Source of the DNA: Cloeon dipterum
Taxonomy: Eukaryota; Arthropoda; Insecta; Ephemeroptera; Baetidae
NCBI RefSeq assembly: GCF_949628265.1
Contig: NC_088786.1
Coordinates: 6,448,001-6,512,000 of the forward strand
DNA length: 64,000 nt
Direction of reading: 5' to 3'
Below the pieces are notes generated by a model. It saw only the letters and a list, made by a program, of their open reading frames with translations, was not told the DNA's origin and did not search any database. The number at the start of each line of letters is the position of its first letter. Position 1 is the first letter of the stretch. Of this stretch, positions 12,201-25,639 are shown in pieces. The translations under genes and the position numbers were made by a program.

Positions 12201-15200
12201 TCGAAAACAGCAGACATGCCTGGTTTTGGGCCTCAAGGAGACGGAAGTTTGCTTAGCTCCTGCCTCGGGTGTGAGAGAGATCCTTTGTTTGCGACAAGCT
12301 GAAACTTGATTTGAGTATAGCATAGGAAAAAAATGCTTAATTTTGACTACGGATCGTCATCAAATAGAATGAAAAATATAAAAAAATATAGACAAAAATA
12401 TCAACCAATTAATGAGCGAAAATATCTAGGAATATTTTAAACTATACAACCTTATAGCCTCAGACAGGTTCATGGATCTCTTGAGACCCTAAATACATTT
12501 TTTTAAACGTAGTCAATTCTGTTTAGTAGCGATTTTTTTTGTATTAATTTTGATATAGACCTCAAAATGCACACTGCTAAATTGTCCATCCTTTTATCTA
12601 AATATGGAGCCAATCGCAATTAACTTTAACGAGAAAATTTCCTACACCCACAATTCTTTGTAAACAAAATAGAGCTTGTCTTCTCATATTTTGTCAAAAA
12701 TTAATATTTCAAGAAGACCTTTTAGTCACGGTTAGGAGAAATGTAGGTAGCACCATTTTGATGGGGCAGGGGAACTAGTTGCTAAATTCCCATTCTTGCT
12801 CCTAATAACAATGATGCCTTTGGGGCAGCTCTTTGTTTTGAAATAAAATCAGATTTCAAGTAGGGTATGACGGTCCTTTTACCATATTTGAATATCATGT
12901 TAACTTTGCAGCCACTTTTCGCAAAAATTTACAGTGGCTTTAACTGAATCCTTAAGGGATGAGTTCATGCATTGGCAACAAGCATTTTCCAGGCTTTTGC
13001 AGTATAAATTCTCGTTAAGCAAATACAATAACAACACTGACCATATTTTCTTCCGTTTTTTTTATTCCTCTCGTCACGGTTGATCCAATGGTGTGTGAAT
13101 TTAGAGGTAAATTTCCTAACTTGAAAAGTAAGTCATGATTTTAAAAAAGAGACAATACATACCATTAAATTGAATCGCAAATATTTTAGCCGTTTTTTTA
13201 ATTTCAAATGGAACATATAGAGATGAAGATTTTCACATTTTACTAATTTTAAAAGTATATTTTTAGCGTTTTTTGTTCCAGATTCAATTTCAAGCCAATC
13301 AACATTATTCCTCTCAACTCTCAACAATCAGGGGTATTTATCGATTAAAAGTAGGACTTTTCTTTATATTACATTATTCCTTAAGTAAATTTATTTTTTG
13401 CGTTAAATTAAAAAGTTTACTTTGAGCGACTTTGAGGAACATCTAAATTAATCGAAATTTTCCCAAACCCTTACTTTTCCATCAATGTAAACGTTGGCAA
13501 AGGAACGTAAAGCATCTGCGCTTTCCATGCAGCTCTTTCAAAGGGCTTTCAGACTAATAAGAAGTTGCCGACACGATCGGCCGTTGAGCAGACGAGCCTT
13601 GTTCGTGCTATTCGGCTGCGTAAAAAGCGGCAGCAGGCAATCAGCCTCTACTCTCTGCCTTAAATGTGAATGTGCGTACACAACACACATTCAGCTAGGG
13701 TCTCTTCTGCTCCGTTTTGCTCTGGGGAACAACACACGCGGCGGCCGACGCACGCCCGGCGCTGTGCAAAAAGCGCGACGCGTCATGTTATATTGTGTCG
13801 GCCTGCCGGCGAACGTCGCATAATCTTGCTGCTTCGCTTTCATTGCGCAAAACATCGTCGAAACATGGTGATTAAAACTGCTAAAATGGATGCTTCTACG
13901 CATTAACAGCGATATTCCAAAAGCTGTATAGATTTTTACTGCATTAATTGCAAAAAGATTATTTTGAGGAATTAGAAATTTATTTAAAATCTATTCTGGA
14001 AGTTTTTTAAAAGAAATATTTTTACATACCGAGTTTTTTTTTTTTTTTAATTTTGTGATAACAATTTAGGGAAGATCTGACTAAAACCTTTATTTAAAAT
14101 ATAAATTGTTTAAAAATCACTGGAATTCCTTAGCAATTTTTCTAGAAAAGTCTTGCTCTTGAGAAAGAAATTAACGATAAATCTGCAAATCTTGATTAAC
14201 ACCACGTTTTATTTGATAAAATATGGGATAAAAATGTAATCGTTGCATATTATTATATAAAATTTGCACATTATTGTAAAGTGTTCTTCCTGTTATGCTT
14301 TAACGCTCTATTAAAATACTCAAATTTCCGAATCCTACGATGAAATAGACACGTTTTTTTCTTATTTTTGGTCTGCGTGTGTCCACCATGAAAAATTCAA
14401 GATTTTAAATTTTAAATTACACACGGCTAAAAATGAGATATTTTAGTTTTATTTTTCGCCATTCCGCTATTCCACAGTTGCAGCAGCTGCTGTGTCAGCC
14501 CGAAATTCCCACAGAAACATATATAAATTTAGCCTGAAAAATTATAAAACGCAATTATGCGAAAGTGCATGCAAGCGCCGCGTTGAAAAATTCAGCCAGC
14601 TGGATTTTTGTGTGCACGCCGAAAAGTTACTTCCTTTGTTTGTTGACAGCTTTTGTCGGGCAAAAAGTAGAGAAGAATGCGAATACATGTGTAGCAGACG
14701 CAGTTTTTCACGAATTTTATTCAGTCTGCAGTGAGCGAAACAATTGCCGGCGCGCGCGCTTGAACACGCGCCGCCGTTTAATGCGAAACGAAATGAAGGG
14801 GAAAACAGTGAAACGCGTTCTTCTTTTCTATTTCACAGAGTTGCAAACACGGCCGGCCAGATTTTTGTTGTTAATTTAGGTAAAAAAAATGCAAAGAGAA
14901 CCAACGTAAACGCGTGTTTTAAAACGCTTTCATGATTGTGAAGAGCTTTTACCGAAAATTAAAATTTTAAGAGAGTATACCCTTGTTCCAGCACCGCTTC
15001 ACAGGACACAAATTTTATGGAACAAGCAAAATTGGATGCGGCAAAACCTCGGCAAATTCTTGTTGTAAATGCATAAACCAATCGCTAAGGTTTCACTTGA
15101 GTCCTGAAATTAAGAATAGAGAAGTGGTTGCCAAATTAGCACGCTTTTCAATTAACTGGGACTGTTTCCCTACTCAAAACTGCACATTTTGGAAAAAAAC

Positions 15201-16620
15201 AGGTGAAATTTATAAATTCGAAGTCATTTTTTGACTATGATATGAAATTTTAGACCAATTTAATTGTTATTTGTTTCCAAAAATTCTGATCTTTTTAAAT
15301 TTTCGTGCCTTGCCCGTTAAAAACATCAAATTTGGTACTTCAAATATTCGACTCAATTATAACGCTTGTGGAATTGACACATCAAAGAACCACAGTGGAA
15401 AAAAGTTTTGAACTCTTTTTGACATATTAGCCTCAGCGAGTAGTATGCAGTGTGTGTTTACGCTTCTAATTTGTGTTTTTGCTGCGCCGCCAGCGTTGAA
15501 ACGTGTGTTTACCAACAACACAGCATCGCGCGCGTGTAACGTCTTTTTTATCGCCGTGTCTGCGCTCGTTCGTTCGTCTGTATCGTCCGCAAACATATTT
15601 CGCAGGCGCGCGCCTTTTATTTGAGCACTCGGAAGCAGCTGCTGCTGCCGCGGTGGCGTCGGCAACGCTACCTGTGGCGCTGATTTGCATAATAAATATC
15701 GATTTAGACATTATCGTTTCGTAAATTATTCCACGCCGCTTCCCTGTCCCGGTAAGCACCCAATTTATGGCGAAGAATGCAACCTAATTTCGGCCGGTGG
15801 TTTTCTATATTGCCTTATTAAAAATCGATCAAAGTTTTTTCATTATAGCTGCAAAAAATATGTCCAAAAGATGGAATCGGAGTTCTTGTTATGCCAAAAA
15901 TCTTCATGACTTATCCTTTAGTGAAAAGTAATAAAACACCAACATTTTTGGGGTTTGATTTTAAGACGATCGTTTTTATTTTTCTGAGCTCTTCTAATCA
16001 CCATGGAAACATCGAGTGAGCGCTAAATATTTAATTTAAAATTATTGGAATGAAAATAATGACTGGAAAATGTGCACAAGAAGAGTATTCCATATGATTT
16101 AAAACCTTTTTTGGTGGATTTTATTTAGTCAGATTTAAATGCAAAAAAAGTTTACTTTGCTATTAAAGGTCAGTTTTATTTCAGTTTATAATCGATTAAA
16201 ACATCCCATTGAATATTTTGTTCTTGGAAAAGGGCTCAAAAAGCTTGAAATACCCATAAGTAAAAAAAAATCCATGAATTATGTTGAAAAAAATGAAAGT
16301 GTAAGTTCCAAAAGTATATTTAATGCCCTAAAAATCTAAAATTTTACTTAAAATTGTCCACGTAACCATGTAATTTTATTTTCCACAACAGATAATCCGA
16401 AAGAAAGACAACTAATTTTATTAAGATTGTTTAATCGAACGTGAAAACGACATGGGACCAAGGGACAGAGAAAATCAGCGATAAAATCATTCTTTGAAAA
16501 ATTCTGACCAATAAGGCTTGAGAATTTAAAAAAATCAAGTTTTGAGGAACAAAATTAAAGAATGAAAAAACTGCCCTTGTCATTTTGTTGTCTTGAAAAA
16601 TCATGCGTCCGATTTCTTCA
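9281..16620. other. Intergenic DNA, no gene seen
   Basis: AT-rich sequence with CpG-rich patches at about 10370-10900, 11840-12130, 13490-13880, 14560-14870 and 15480-15740. Further copies of the GACGAGAGGAATC repeat lie at 11148-11195 (plus) and 13063-13105 (minus). A poly-T run lies near 14035. Every open frame examined lacks a domain, a family resemblance or convincing splice sites. Confidence 0.5.
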
Positions 16621-18511
16621 CTACGGCCTGTATTCTTCCAGGAGCAATGCTAGGTCAGGATGGCCTAGTTTCTTGATTGTTTCCAGTGTAAAAAGGTTTT
16701 CAGGGTCAGAGGTTCGTATCAGGACAGGAGCGATATTCATACTGGTAGGAAATTCGCTAACTGCTATTGACGAGAAGTTAAATTTGACATCTACCAACTT
16801 TGGCAGGTACGCGGATGCGTCTTTCGTGAAGCATTTCAACGCTTTAAGAAATGCAATGAAATTATCGTCTATGCGTTCGCTTTGGTAGTGATTTGAATCA
16901 CTCGCGAAGAGCTCGAAATGGAAAGTCGTCAACTCTCTCAGAATTCTCTTCCTGGCAACCAAATAGGACGCCTTTCTCAAATCTCTTGCCTTGAAAAACT
17001 TGCTCGCCATGAATAACTTCTCCAGTTTCGTCGCCACGGAGAGAACTTTGGACAAATGGGTGTATCTAAAATTATAAAATGAATATTTTAAGATTTTTTC
17101 TTCAATAATTTAGATACCTGCATGGTTGCCATTCAAGCTCTTTTAATGAAGGGAAAGGTTTCATATTTTTCGAGCAGCCAAATACCATTTGCACGTTTCT
17201 CAAGCAGAGTTTTTCTAGTTGTGGACAAGAGTCGGCAATGGTTTTGAAGTCCACATTCAACCCGCATTCGTACAAATTTCGAGACAGGATGAGAGTTTGC
17301 AATTTTTTCCCAACGATGACTAAAAATCTATTCAAATATTCCGATGATGGAATAAATTCCAAATGCAGGCCTTTGATTTTCGAGAACTTTCCAACGTCTT
17401 CGTTGTCCGTATTCCCATCCTCCTCGAGCAAGTCCAAAAAGTGAACCTGAAATTTTTATTAAACGAATAAAAGAACTGAGGCTCCATTAATTTTTCAATA
17501 CCTTTAGATGCGTGACGTTGGGGAAATTCCTGTGCGATTTCAAATTTTGATACGTTGCGCAGAGGTGCTGCAAGGCCGATTCAGTTGGTGGAAAATTGAC
17601 GATTGATGGCACACAGACGCATTTCCTCCCATCAAAATAATCTCGAATGACCTCAAGATCTGGCAGGCACTTTAAGCACATCCGGTAAAGAACGTCACCA
17701 AAATTCGAACAGGCAGCTCGGCAAGTGCAATGGACGTCTTGAAATAAAAACACCCTCAAGAGACCAAAGGTGCGTTTGAATTCGTGAATATTGCGTCCGA
17801 CAAGGAAACAACAGCAGAATGGAAAGGAAACGTCCACGTGTCTCAAGTTTCTCAGCTTCTGGCATATTTCCATCAGGCTAGTGTAGCTTATTGAGGCCAG
17901 TTCGAGTTTGCGCAGCATTTCCAGTTTGAATATTGCTTTCAGAATGTTCTGGCTGGAGCCCTCGAAACCAAGCATGTTTCTCGTCTGCATTACTGCCAGT
18001 GATCGAAGATTTGGAGCTTCGCTAACGATCTTGTTCATTATCTAAGGAAAATTTAATTGATAAAATCGTCAGAATTTTCTTTGAAATTGATTTAAAACCT
18101 CAGGAAGCCATTCATGGACCCATTCTTCCGAGCAAAATTGAAGGAAGTTGTCGAGTTTGAGGGAATGCGTTCCAAGATTCTCCTCAAAGCTCAGCAAAAG
18201 TACAAAAGCCTCCAATACTTTTTGAAAAGTCATTTTATGTCCAGTGACTAGCACCGGACACTTCAGGTCCATTAGTGTTTGCAGCACTTCCCGGCGCATT
18301 GGAGATGCTAGATCAAAAGGCGCTGGTTAACATTTAATTCGAACTGAATTGCGTCAAACTTACATAAATTCCTGAGGCTCTTTCCAATTTTCCCTTCTGG
18401 ATCGATGATATCTTTGATGATACTTTGAATAGCGAGTTTCTGCAAACTTGTGCGCTTTTTAAGGCAATCCAGCCTTAATCTCGTCAATATCAGTCTCTCA
18501 CTACCCTCCAT
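16621..18511 (-). CDS. LRR-A: leucine-rich-repeat protein with BC-box-like N-terminus
   Basis: Five exons: 18511-18364, 18307-18099, 18041-17502, 17446-17118 and 17065-16621, giving 556 aa. Introns are 52-57 bp, all GT-AG, phases 1, 0, 0, 2. The ATG at 18511 opens MEGSERLILTRL. Residues 22-31 fit the Elongin BC-box pattern: S22, L23, A27, I31. They are followed by SSPMRREVLQTL (about 50-61), in the place where a Cul2-box-like helix would sit. Irregular leucine-rich repeats follow, for example PNLRSL, LRKLEL, LRNLRHVDV, LEKLCLRNV and PSLKELEW. Exon 3 carries a Cys cluster (CTCRAAC) and CLPDLEVI; exon 5 carries LPKLVDVKF and LGHPDLALLLEEY. Family knowledge: LRR proteins with a BC box act as substrate receptors of CUL2 ubiquitin ligases. 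That role here is inference. Closest in type to LRR-C. No signal peptide or membrane segment is evident. Confidence 0.8.
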
Positions 18512-19271
18512 TTTTTAATCTTCAATGAAGTAACAATAATTTAATATGCACAAATAGCGTACTTTCGATTTTTTATAATAATTAATTTTCCAGGTTGTGA
18601 TGATATAAACTCACCTCTGGTTGCAGCTGCAACGCCTAGAATACCAGATGCGAGTTTTGTATGAGGCAAAGCATGCATGGAGAAAAGAGGAAATTCCATA
18701 AATCTTTGCATGAGATAAGCCATGCAAATTATTTGAATCATCTTCAACAGTTATTCCTAGAAGAATTCCGTTTTCCTTAATTTATTTACCCCCTCAAATC
18801 ACATTTCTCAACAAAATAATTCCTTAAGTACTGTAAAAATTCCCCTGATTTGACTGTGCATAGCACGAAAACCCCTATATATATTATTTTTGTTACATTT
18901 CCCTTCAGCTGACCCCAGGTCCAGTAGTGTCGAAATAAAATATTATTCTGATTTAGTAGTGTGAAATTTGTATTTTATAGTAAACATCATGTAGCAGCTG
19001 CCACCACAGCTGAAAAAGCATCTACATGAAATTGCACAATTCTGATCTTTCTTGTTCTGTTGTAAAAATGTATAATCAGACTAATAAAGAGCCACGCCGC
19101 ATCAGGAATTTTGAGTCCGGAAGCAGAGTTGAATGGAATTCGAGTTCAAAAATTTACAATAATGTCATTTTCTGTGTGAATCCAATCGACTCCCATTCTT
19201 TCCTCTACAAACAGCAAGACGTCAACGTTTGAAATGAAAGTTCACGGACTAAACAAAAATCAGCCCGGAAT
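18512..19271. other. Spacer between LRR-A and LRR-B
   Basis: 760 bases of AT-rich sequence hold the LRR-A promoter and 5' UTR and the LRR-B 3' flank. A reverse-strand donor-like site (AGAGGTGAGTTT, near 18610-18622) could mark a 5' UTR intron of LRR-A. Nothing else is recognisable. Confidence 0.4.
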
Positions 19272-21465
19272 CTAATACAATTTGTAAGCTTTTAAAAATT
19301 TTGCCAGGTGTGCTAATGCGAGGGGTCTCAGGGTATCGATTTCTTTGGAGGATTGGTTGAAACGAGTATTGATCCTTTGGAATATAACAGTGCTAAATTT
19401 GTTTTTCACAGCTACCGACAAAGGCATAAATTCGACATCAACCAATTTAGGGAGGTGCACTGAAGCTTTTTTCGTGAAGTCACTGATGGCCTGTAAAAAT
19501 TTCTTAGTGTTGCTTTCTACTATTTGTTCATGGTAGTGTCCAAAAGGATAAGACTTGTCCATAAAAATCTCAAAATGAAATGTGGTGAGTTCTCTAAGAA
19601 TCTTCTTTCTGGTAATCAAGGTGTTTACTCTTCCTAGGTCGGCCACGTTGAAATAGCTGCTTCGTAGCACCAATTTCTCCAAATTTGTGGCCGCCGAGAG
19701 GATGTTTGATAGAAAAGCATTTCCCGATCTGCAATTTAAATGGATTTAATTCAAATTGGTGGAATTTAAATTTGAAATATGTACCTTATCGGCTCCCATT
19801 CAAATTCTTTTAATGAGGGGTAAGGCGTTTCAAATGGTGTGACATCATCGACGATTTTTCGCATGTTAAACAAGCGGAGCTTCTCTAGACGAGGGCATGA
19901 GTCGAAAATGGCGCTGAATTTCAAATCTACATCGTTTCCAGTAAGGCTTGATAGAATTAGAGTGTGCAAACTTGCTCCATATTGTTTCAGGAATCGATTC
20001 ATGAGTGACAGTTTCGGCATTCGTTCCAAATGCAAGCTCTCTATTTTTCTAAAGTGCATCATCGCCTCAATTTGGTCGTTGCTGTTCTCGTCATGTAACT
20101 CCGGGCAGATCTAAAATTATTAAATCACATTTATTTACAAGTGTTAATAAAGCAGGACGCATTGTAAATAAAAAAAACATGTTTTTTCAGAAGCTAAATT
20201 TTTGAACATAAGAATGACGTTGGAATTTTTGGAGTCCATGCACTGTAGTGGATTAATAAAAGTGACATTTTCACTGCTCGGTATAAAAATAATCAAATTT
20301 GCTTCGATTTAAACAGTGATTTCTGAGGCTGCTTGTCGTTTTTGCTTTTAAAATCCAAACAATCGGCCAGGATAAAAAAATCAGGACCACTGACGACATT
20401 TTGATTTTCAGATTTTTAGCTGATATTTTTATTTACATCCATATAAAGATAATATATTATACCTTCAGGTTTGTGACGTCAGGAAATGTTGAAGTCCAAT
20501 CTCGAACGGCGGGACGCGTGTACAAGTGCTTCAGTGCTGAGGTTCCGGTTGGAAAATTAATAACAGTTCGCCATTTGTAAACCGTACTCTCAGCATAGTT
20601 CCTGACGACCTCGAGATTGGGCAAATGCTCAATGCACAGGGTACAAAGATGGTCCTCAAACGTCAAAGAATCAGGCAAACAGGTGCAAATGGCATCACCA
20701 CGGAAAAGGAAAACTTTCAAGAGGCCAAAGGTGCTGACAAATTCGTCCAGGTTGTCTCCGATATTTTGGCAAGGTGAGGGTGTGGAGACGTCAAGGTGCT
20801 CTAGTTTTCTGAGACTATTGCAGATCATCATCACGTCTTGGTAGAAGACTGGGCTCAGTTCAAGTTTGGTCAGATTTTTTAGCTGGCAAATTGACGCCAG
20901 TACTGGTTTCTCTATGCAAATCTGTCCGAAAGCCATCTCCGCTCTTGCTCTCAGGGATTGGAGATCTGGAGCGTGACGTACAATATCCTCCAAGCGCTGT
21001 TTAATTATTTGTGATTTTTAAAAAATTTAATATTGAATTAATTTATGTTAAATACCTTTTGTAGAAAACTATCCGTTAAATATATTGGGCAAAATGTCAG
21101 CAGGTTGTCTAGATTTAGACTATGAGTCCCAATTGTCTCGCCTTTGCTCAGTAAAAGCGGAAATGCATGCTTTAGATATCTGCAAAACTCAAGATTCTCA
21201 CTTTCGCTATTCTTGCACTTCAGATTTGTTAAAGTTTGCAACACATCTCGACGCACAGGAGGAGCTGTAATATTGAATATTTTTAGTCGATAAATCAGTA
21301 CGCTGCATGTATCTTACACAAATCTGCCAGATTTCTGCTTTCGTATCCAATGTAATGCTTTAGATTGTTTACGATGTATTGTGACGTTATTTCTTTCAAA
21401 CTAACACGTCTCTTGAGGTTTTTTAGCCTAGTTCTAGTCAGATGCAAGTTTTTAGCGTTTTCCAT
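19272..21465 (-). CDS. LRR-B: leucine-rich-repeat protein, tandem paralogue
   Basis: Five exons: 21465-21318, 21264-21056, 20996-20463, 20110-19785 and 19728-19272, giving 557 aa, with phases 1, 0, 0, 2 as in LRR-A. Exons 1 and 2 are exactly 148 and 209 nt in both genes. Starts MENAKNLHLTRTRLKNL. The BC-box-like motif is altered: S22, L23 and I31 remain, but position 27 is Thr where Ala, Cys or Ser is expected. It is followed by SPPVRRDVLQTL. LRR-like segments include LTKLEL, LRKLEHLDV, LPNLEVV, LEKLRLF and PSLKEFEW; the C-terminal region has YFNVADL and LPKLVDVEFMP. Intron 3 is 352 bp, while the others are 53-59 bp. Subtype matches LRR-D (shared IEAMMHF, LHTLILS, PYPSLKE). Cytoplasmic or nuclear adaptor by inference. 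Confidence 0.8.
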
Positions 21466-22609
21466 AGTTGCCCTAAACAGATTATTACTTGTAGATTAGA
21501 TCAGGGTTTTAAGAATTGAATTCATTCAAGCAGATAACAATTTTTTACTATACCTGATGTGTTGTGATGACGACATATAGGTAAATTAAATACCCAAAGA
21601 AGTGGCCGAAATGAAGCACCTGCTGCCTGCTCTGCCTGAAGTGACTCTATAAATATGAATTCACCAAATAATGAAATGCGTTCAGGAAGATTATTGGAAT
21701 TCGTGACATTCATGAAAGACATTTTCTGCATCGCTTGGATTGAGTCCGTCAGAGGTGGCAGCATATCAACATTTTATTCTATCGTGTTGTTTTTTAAGAT
21801 ACTTAAATTTGAACTATTTATTAACTATTAAAAATATAACTATATATGAATTTTGGAGGTTCCCGGTAGGAAAGTATTGAAGGTTTTTGTTTTAAAAGTA
21901 ATGACGTGTATAGCTTCAATTATTCAATATTAAAATATTCAACCGAAAAATTCCCTGTTTCAGAAAATGAATTATAATTTTTATTCTCTCATTGTCTAAA
22001 AACTCTTTACGTGTAACAGGAAAATGGCTCGTAAATATTTTTTTAGAAAAAGTGGAATAGTGCAGCTCTAATTTTAAAATATCTGACAAATAACGCGGAA
22101 ATGCTCTTGATTATTCCTTGTGAATTTTGAAAATGCCAGGCAATTCCCTCGCAGTAGAAGATAGCATATTTATGTTCTCTTGGAAGAAAATGTCTGGCAT
22201 TTCAATTCGTCAAGCCCAAACTTGATAAATAATTCTGTACGCATTGCAAAGAAATGGAGACTGTGCCGCAACACAGAGTTTTTGCGCGGGTTGCATACCA
22301 GTCCAGTGCCTTTAACTACAAACGATACAAACAGTAAAACGTACAGTAAAATAAGATCCCTATAAACACACAGTAAAATTAAAATATTTTTCCGACCAAC
22401 AGTTTTGTAGGCCATCTTATCTGATCTTCTGCTTGATAGTGATGGTATTTTTAAAAATGGAAAGATCTTATTCTATTTTTGGATTTGTTTATTTCACGAT
22501 CACGCAGTCTATAAAATGCAAAAAACAGTGTAGGCAGTACACCTATATTTTTATGTCATTTTTGAAGCTTCTTACATGCAGCATCTAACTAAAGGAAATA
22601 ATCCCAATT
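21466..22609. other. Spacer between LRR-B and LRR-C
   Basis: AT-rich 1.1-kb spacer with the LRR-B promoter. On the minus strand, 22415-22170 holds an ATG-started 81-codon frame with one hydrophobic stretch (LLYVLLFVSFVV). It could be a signal-anchor exon or chance; no paralogue or splice partner was found, so it is not called as a gene. Confidence 0.35.
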
Positions 22610-24476
22610 TTAATCTATGAATTGTGAGTGCTGCCAAAATTCTTCGAGAAAATGTACTAGGTCTGGATGGCCTAGTTGCGTGACGGTGTGCGGTGTTTTT
22701 TGGTTTTCAGGGTCCACATTTCTTATCAAAACAGGTGGAAGGTTCAAAACAACACCAGCAGGATTTTTCAATAAGATTGATGAGAAGCGGAGCTGGACAT
22801 CAACCAGCTTGGGGAGAAACGCTGAAGCTCTTTTTATGAATAACTTCAAAGCTTTCAAGAAATGGTTGAACGGACCGTTTACGATTTCGAAGTAATGTCC
22901 ATAGGGATGCAATTCAAAATTAATTGTTACAAGCTCCTTGAGAATTTTCTTTTGCCTGAACAACCGTGACACTTTCTTCAGATCAATTGCTTTAAAGCAT
23001 CTTGTTTTCATGTAAAGCCTTTCCAGATTTGGAACTGCTGGCAGGATTTTGGAAAGACGCGCATAGGCATTCCTTAATTAATATGTGAATAAGTTTTAGG
23101 TTTAAATTGTGAATAATTGAGTTTACCTGTTTGGCTGCCAGTCTAATTCTCTCAAGGAAGGGAAGGACTGCATTGATTCGTTTTTCAGGCTCACATTTTT
23201 CAAGCAAAGCTTTTCTAATTTCGGACAAGACTGGAAGAGAGTTTCCAATTCCAAACTAATATGGCTTTCACGAGACAAGTTCAAAATGAGGGTGTCTAAC
23301 TTTTCACCATAGTGAACCAAAAATTTCTGCATGATATCCTTTGTCGGAAAGCGTTCTAAATTCAAGCCTACAATTTTTGGAAACTGCAACATTGCTTCTA
23401 GTTGTTTCTCCGTAATCACATCAAAAAAGTGAACCTGCAATCAAATTCTTGTTAAAAAAATTACAATTTCAACCGTTGATTGAGTACCTTTAAATGAGTG
23501 ACATTGGGGAACGTTGTGCTCCATTCGCGTTCTTCAGCAGGTGTGCTGAGATGCTGCAAGGAGGAAATTTGAGATGGAAAATGGACGATCCATTGACAGT
23601 TGCAGCGTTCAGTGTCGAAGTATTCGCCGGCAACCTCCAGATTCGGCAGATATTGAATGCACAAAAAGCGAAGGTGCAATTCAAAATTTGAAAACATGAC
23701 AGTGCTGCAATAATATGACGAACTTGAAGCAAAGCAGAACACTTTCAAATGCGAAAAGCTTCTCCTGAATTCGTCGATGTCGTTTTCGATGCGGAAATGG
23801 AAAGAGTCCGTCATAAAAGTGACTGTAACGTGCCTCAAATTTTTTAGCTTCTTGCATATATACGCCAGGTTTTTGTAGCGGATTTTATTCAGTTCGAGTT
23901 TTTGAAGCATTTCAAGTTTGTTCAAATTTTTGAAGATGTGTCTGTTTACTCGTAAGAGTAGAGACCAATCTGGATGATTCAAAGATAATGACCGAAGATT
24001 TGGTGCTCCGTTAAAAATCATTTTCACGATCTGAAAGTATGAGTTCCTAATTAAATATGAAGGATTATTAGATTTATTTTACCTTCTGGATCTTATTATA
24101 AGCTATATCTACTGGGAGGAATGATAAATAGCCATCTAGTTCAAGAGAATGTGTCCCAGTATTCTCCTCGGGGCATAGTAACAGTTCCAAAGCACGTGTT
24201 ATTCTATCAAAATCTATTTTAAAGGGACTCTTAAGGCTCATTACTGCTTGCAACACTTCCTGGCGCATTGGTGGGGCTAATTTGAAAAAATTGAAATTTA
24301 CAAGTTGCCTGGACAAAATCATACTCACACAGATTCCTTAGATTTTCAACTTGCCCTCCCGACCAGTTGGCGATATTTTTTACGATCACTTTTATTGCAA
24401 GCTCCTTCAAAGTCACGATCCTCTTGAGTTTATTCAGCCTAATCCTTGTCAACGACAGCCTCGAATCATTCTCCAT
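22610..24476 (-). CDS. LRR-C: leucine-rich-repeat protein with BC-box-like N-terminus
   Basis: Five exons: 24476-24329, 24276-24083, 24030-23488, 23434-23127 and 23072-22610, giving 551 aa, phases 1, 0, 0, 2, introns 52-54 bp. Starts MENDSRLSLTRIRLNKL. The BC-box-like motif is intact: T22, L23, A27, I31 in TLKELAIKVIVKNI. Then comes SPPMRQEVLQAVMSL. Exon 2 is 15 nt shorter than in the paralogues, an in-frame loss of 5 codons. The acceptor of exon 5 (ATTAATTAAG) has a poor pyrimidine tract, so this is the least certain junction. LRR-like segments include LRSLSL, MLQKLEL, LKNLRHVTV, LPNLEVAGEY, LEKLCLKNV and PSLRELDW. The C-terminal VLIRNVDPEN and LGHPDLVHFLEEF match LRR-A. Putative ubiquitin-ligase substrate receptor, by inference. 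Confidence 0.78.
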
Positions 24477-25639
24477 TTTCTTCTAAAACAATTGGTTGAA
24501 TTAAATGAATGGAAAAATATGTATAAAATTGAAACATCGACCTACCCACCTACCTTGTAAAAATTGTGAAAAGCTCTAGGAAATGTGCGAGAATAGAGGA
24601 AGAATAAGTTTTAGATAAATATTGGTTGCTCAAAAGGTGGGGGATCGGCTGGTCTGGCTGGAAGAGGGAAAACATTAGAGAAAATTCCTGAAATTGTACA
24701 TTCTCTAAATATTCAAGCAATTTATCCCTATACATATTTCTACAATGAAACACACACATGTGTGTAGTAAACTTATGCATTCTTAATATTTCATAGATGT
24801 ACAGCATGGCTTCAACTAATTTTTATTTGATTTTCATTTAAACCAAATCCAATTGATGAAAGAGCATTAGGAAAAATATCAAAAAGTGAGCAGTTAAAAT
24901 ATTGAAAAAAATATAATTAATTTTACAACACAAATATATTTTTATATCAAGTCTAAAAATGAAAACTGTGCCTACCATTGTTTATAGAAACACATTAAAT
25001 TTATTTGTCTGTGAAAGAGTTGAAAAAAGAAGCACAAACAAGTAAGACACTATTATAAAATAATACTGAGAAATTGAAGAATGGCAGCATGAAATCAAAG
25101 CCTTGACGGGATGTAGAATTTATCTTTCATAATGCAGGAGCCAAATTAAGAGAAAATAGTGTGCAGAAATGTATCTTAATTGCAAAGAAATATTAACAAC
25201 AGCTTTATCAAAACTTTTTAAAACTAATTTTATTGATTTTTAACTCTTCTGCTACCACAGTTGTCACAGGAACGAATATCAAGAAAAATAAAACAGCGTG
25301 TTTTATTGATTTATTTATTTAGGAGCAAATCGGTCCAATAGGAGCCGCGTTTATTTAAATAATTTTACTAATTTTTACAAATCTGGCATCAAATGAAAAT
25401 AAAATTTCATTTTTATGTCACATTGGTATTTGTTGCTTATAGTTAAAAAGCAAGCGGATCTAATTAATAATTTAAAATAAGTTATTTATGATATACATAT
25501 TCATTTTGTTTATAATTTACGTGAGAATAATTTAATTGAAAAGCTACTTAAATATTTTACCAGTACTTTTCGTACCTTATAATATATAGTATGTAAAAGG
25601 TTCATTCGGCGTATTCATCGATTGACCTGAAGAAATAAA
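24477..25639. other. Spacer between LRR-C and LRR-D
   Basis: AT-rich spacer of about 1.2 kb containing the LRR-C upstream region and the LRR-D 3' flank. A short CACACACATGTGTGTAG palindromic stretch lies near 24750. No gene or transposon recognised. Confidence 0.4.

Noticed and set aside
16621..18511. F-box interpretation of the LRR-family N-terminus
   Set aside because: The usual LP plus hydrophobic pattern of an F-box start is missing, and the spacing of S/T, L, A and I fits a BC box better. It is kept only as an alternative to test.
22170..22415. 81-codon minus-strand frame with a hydrophobic stretch
   Set aside because: ATG-started and could be a small membrane protein or a signal exon, but there is no paralogue near the other LRR genes, no clear splice sites and no homology I recognise.
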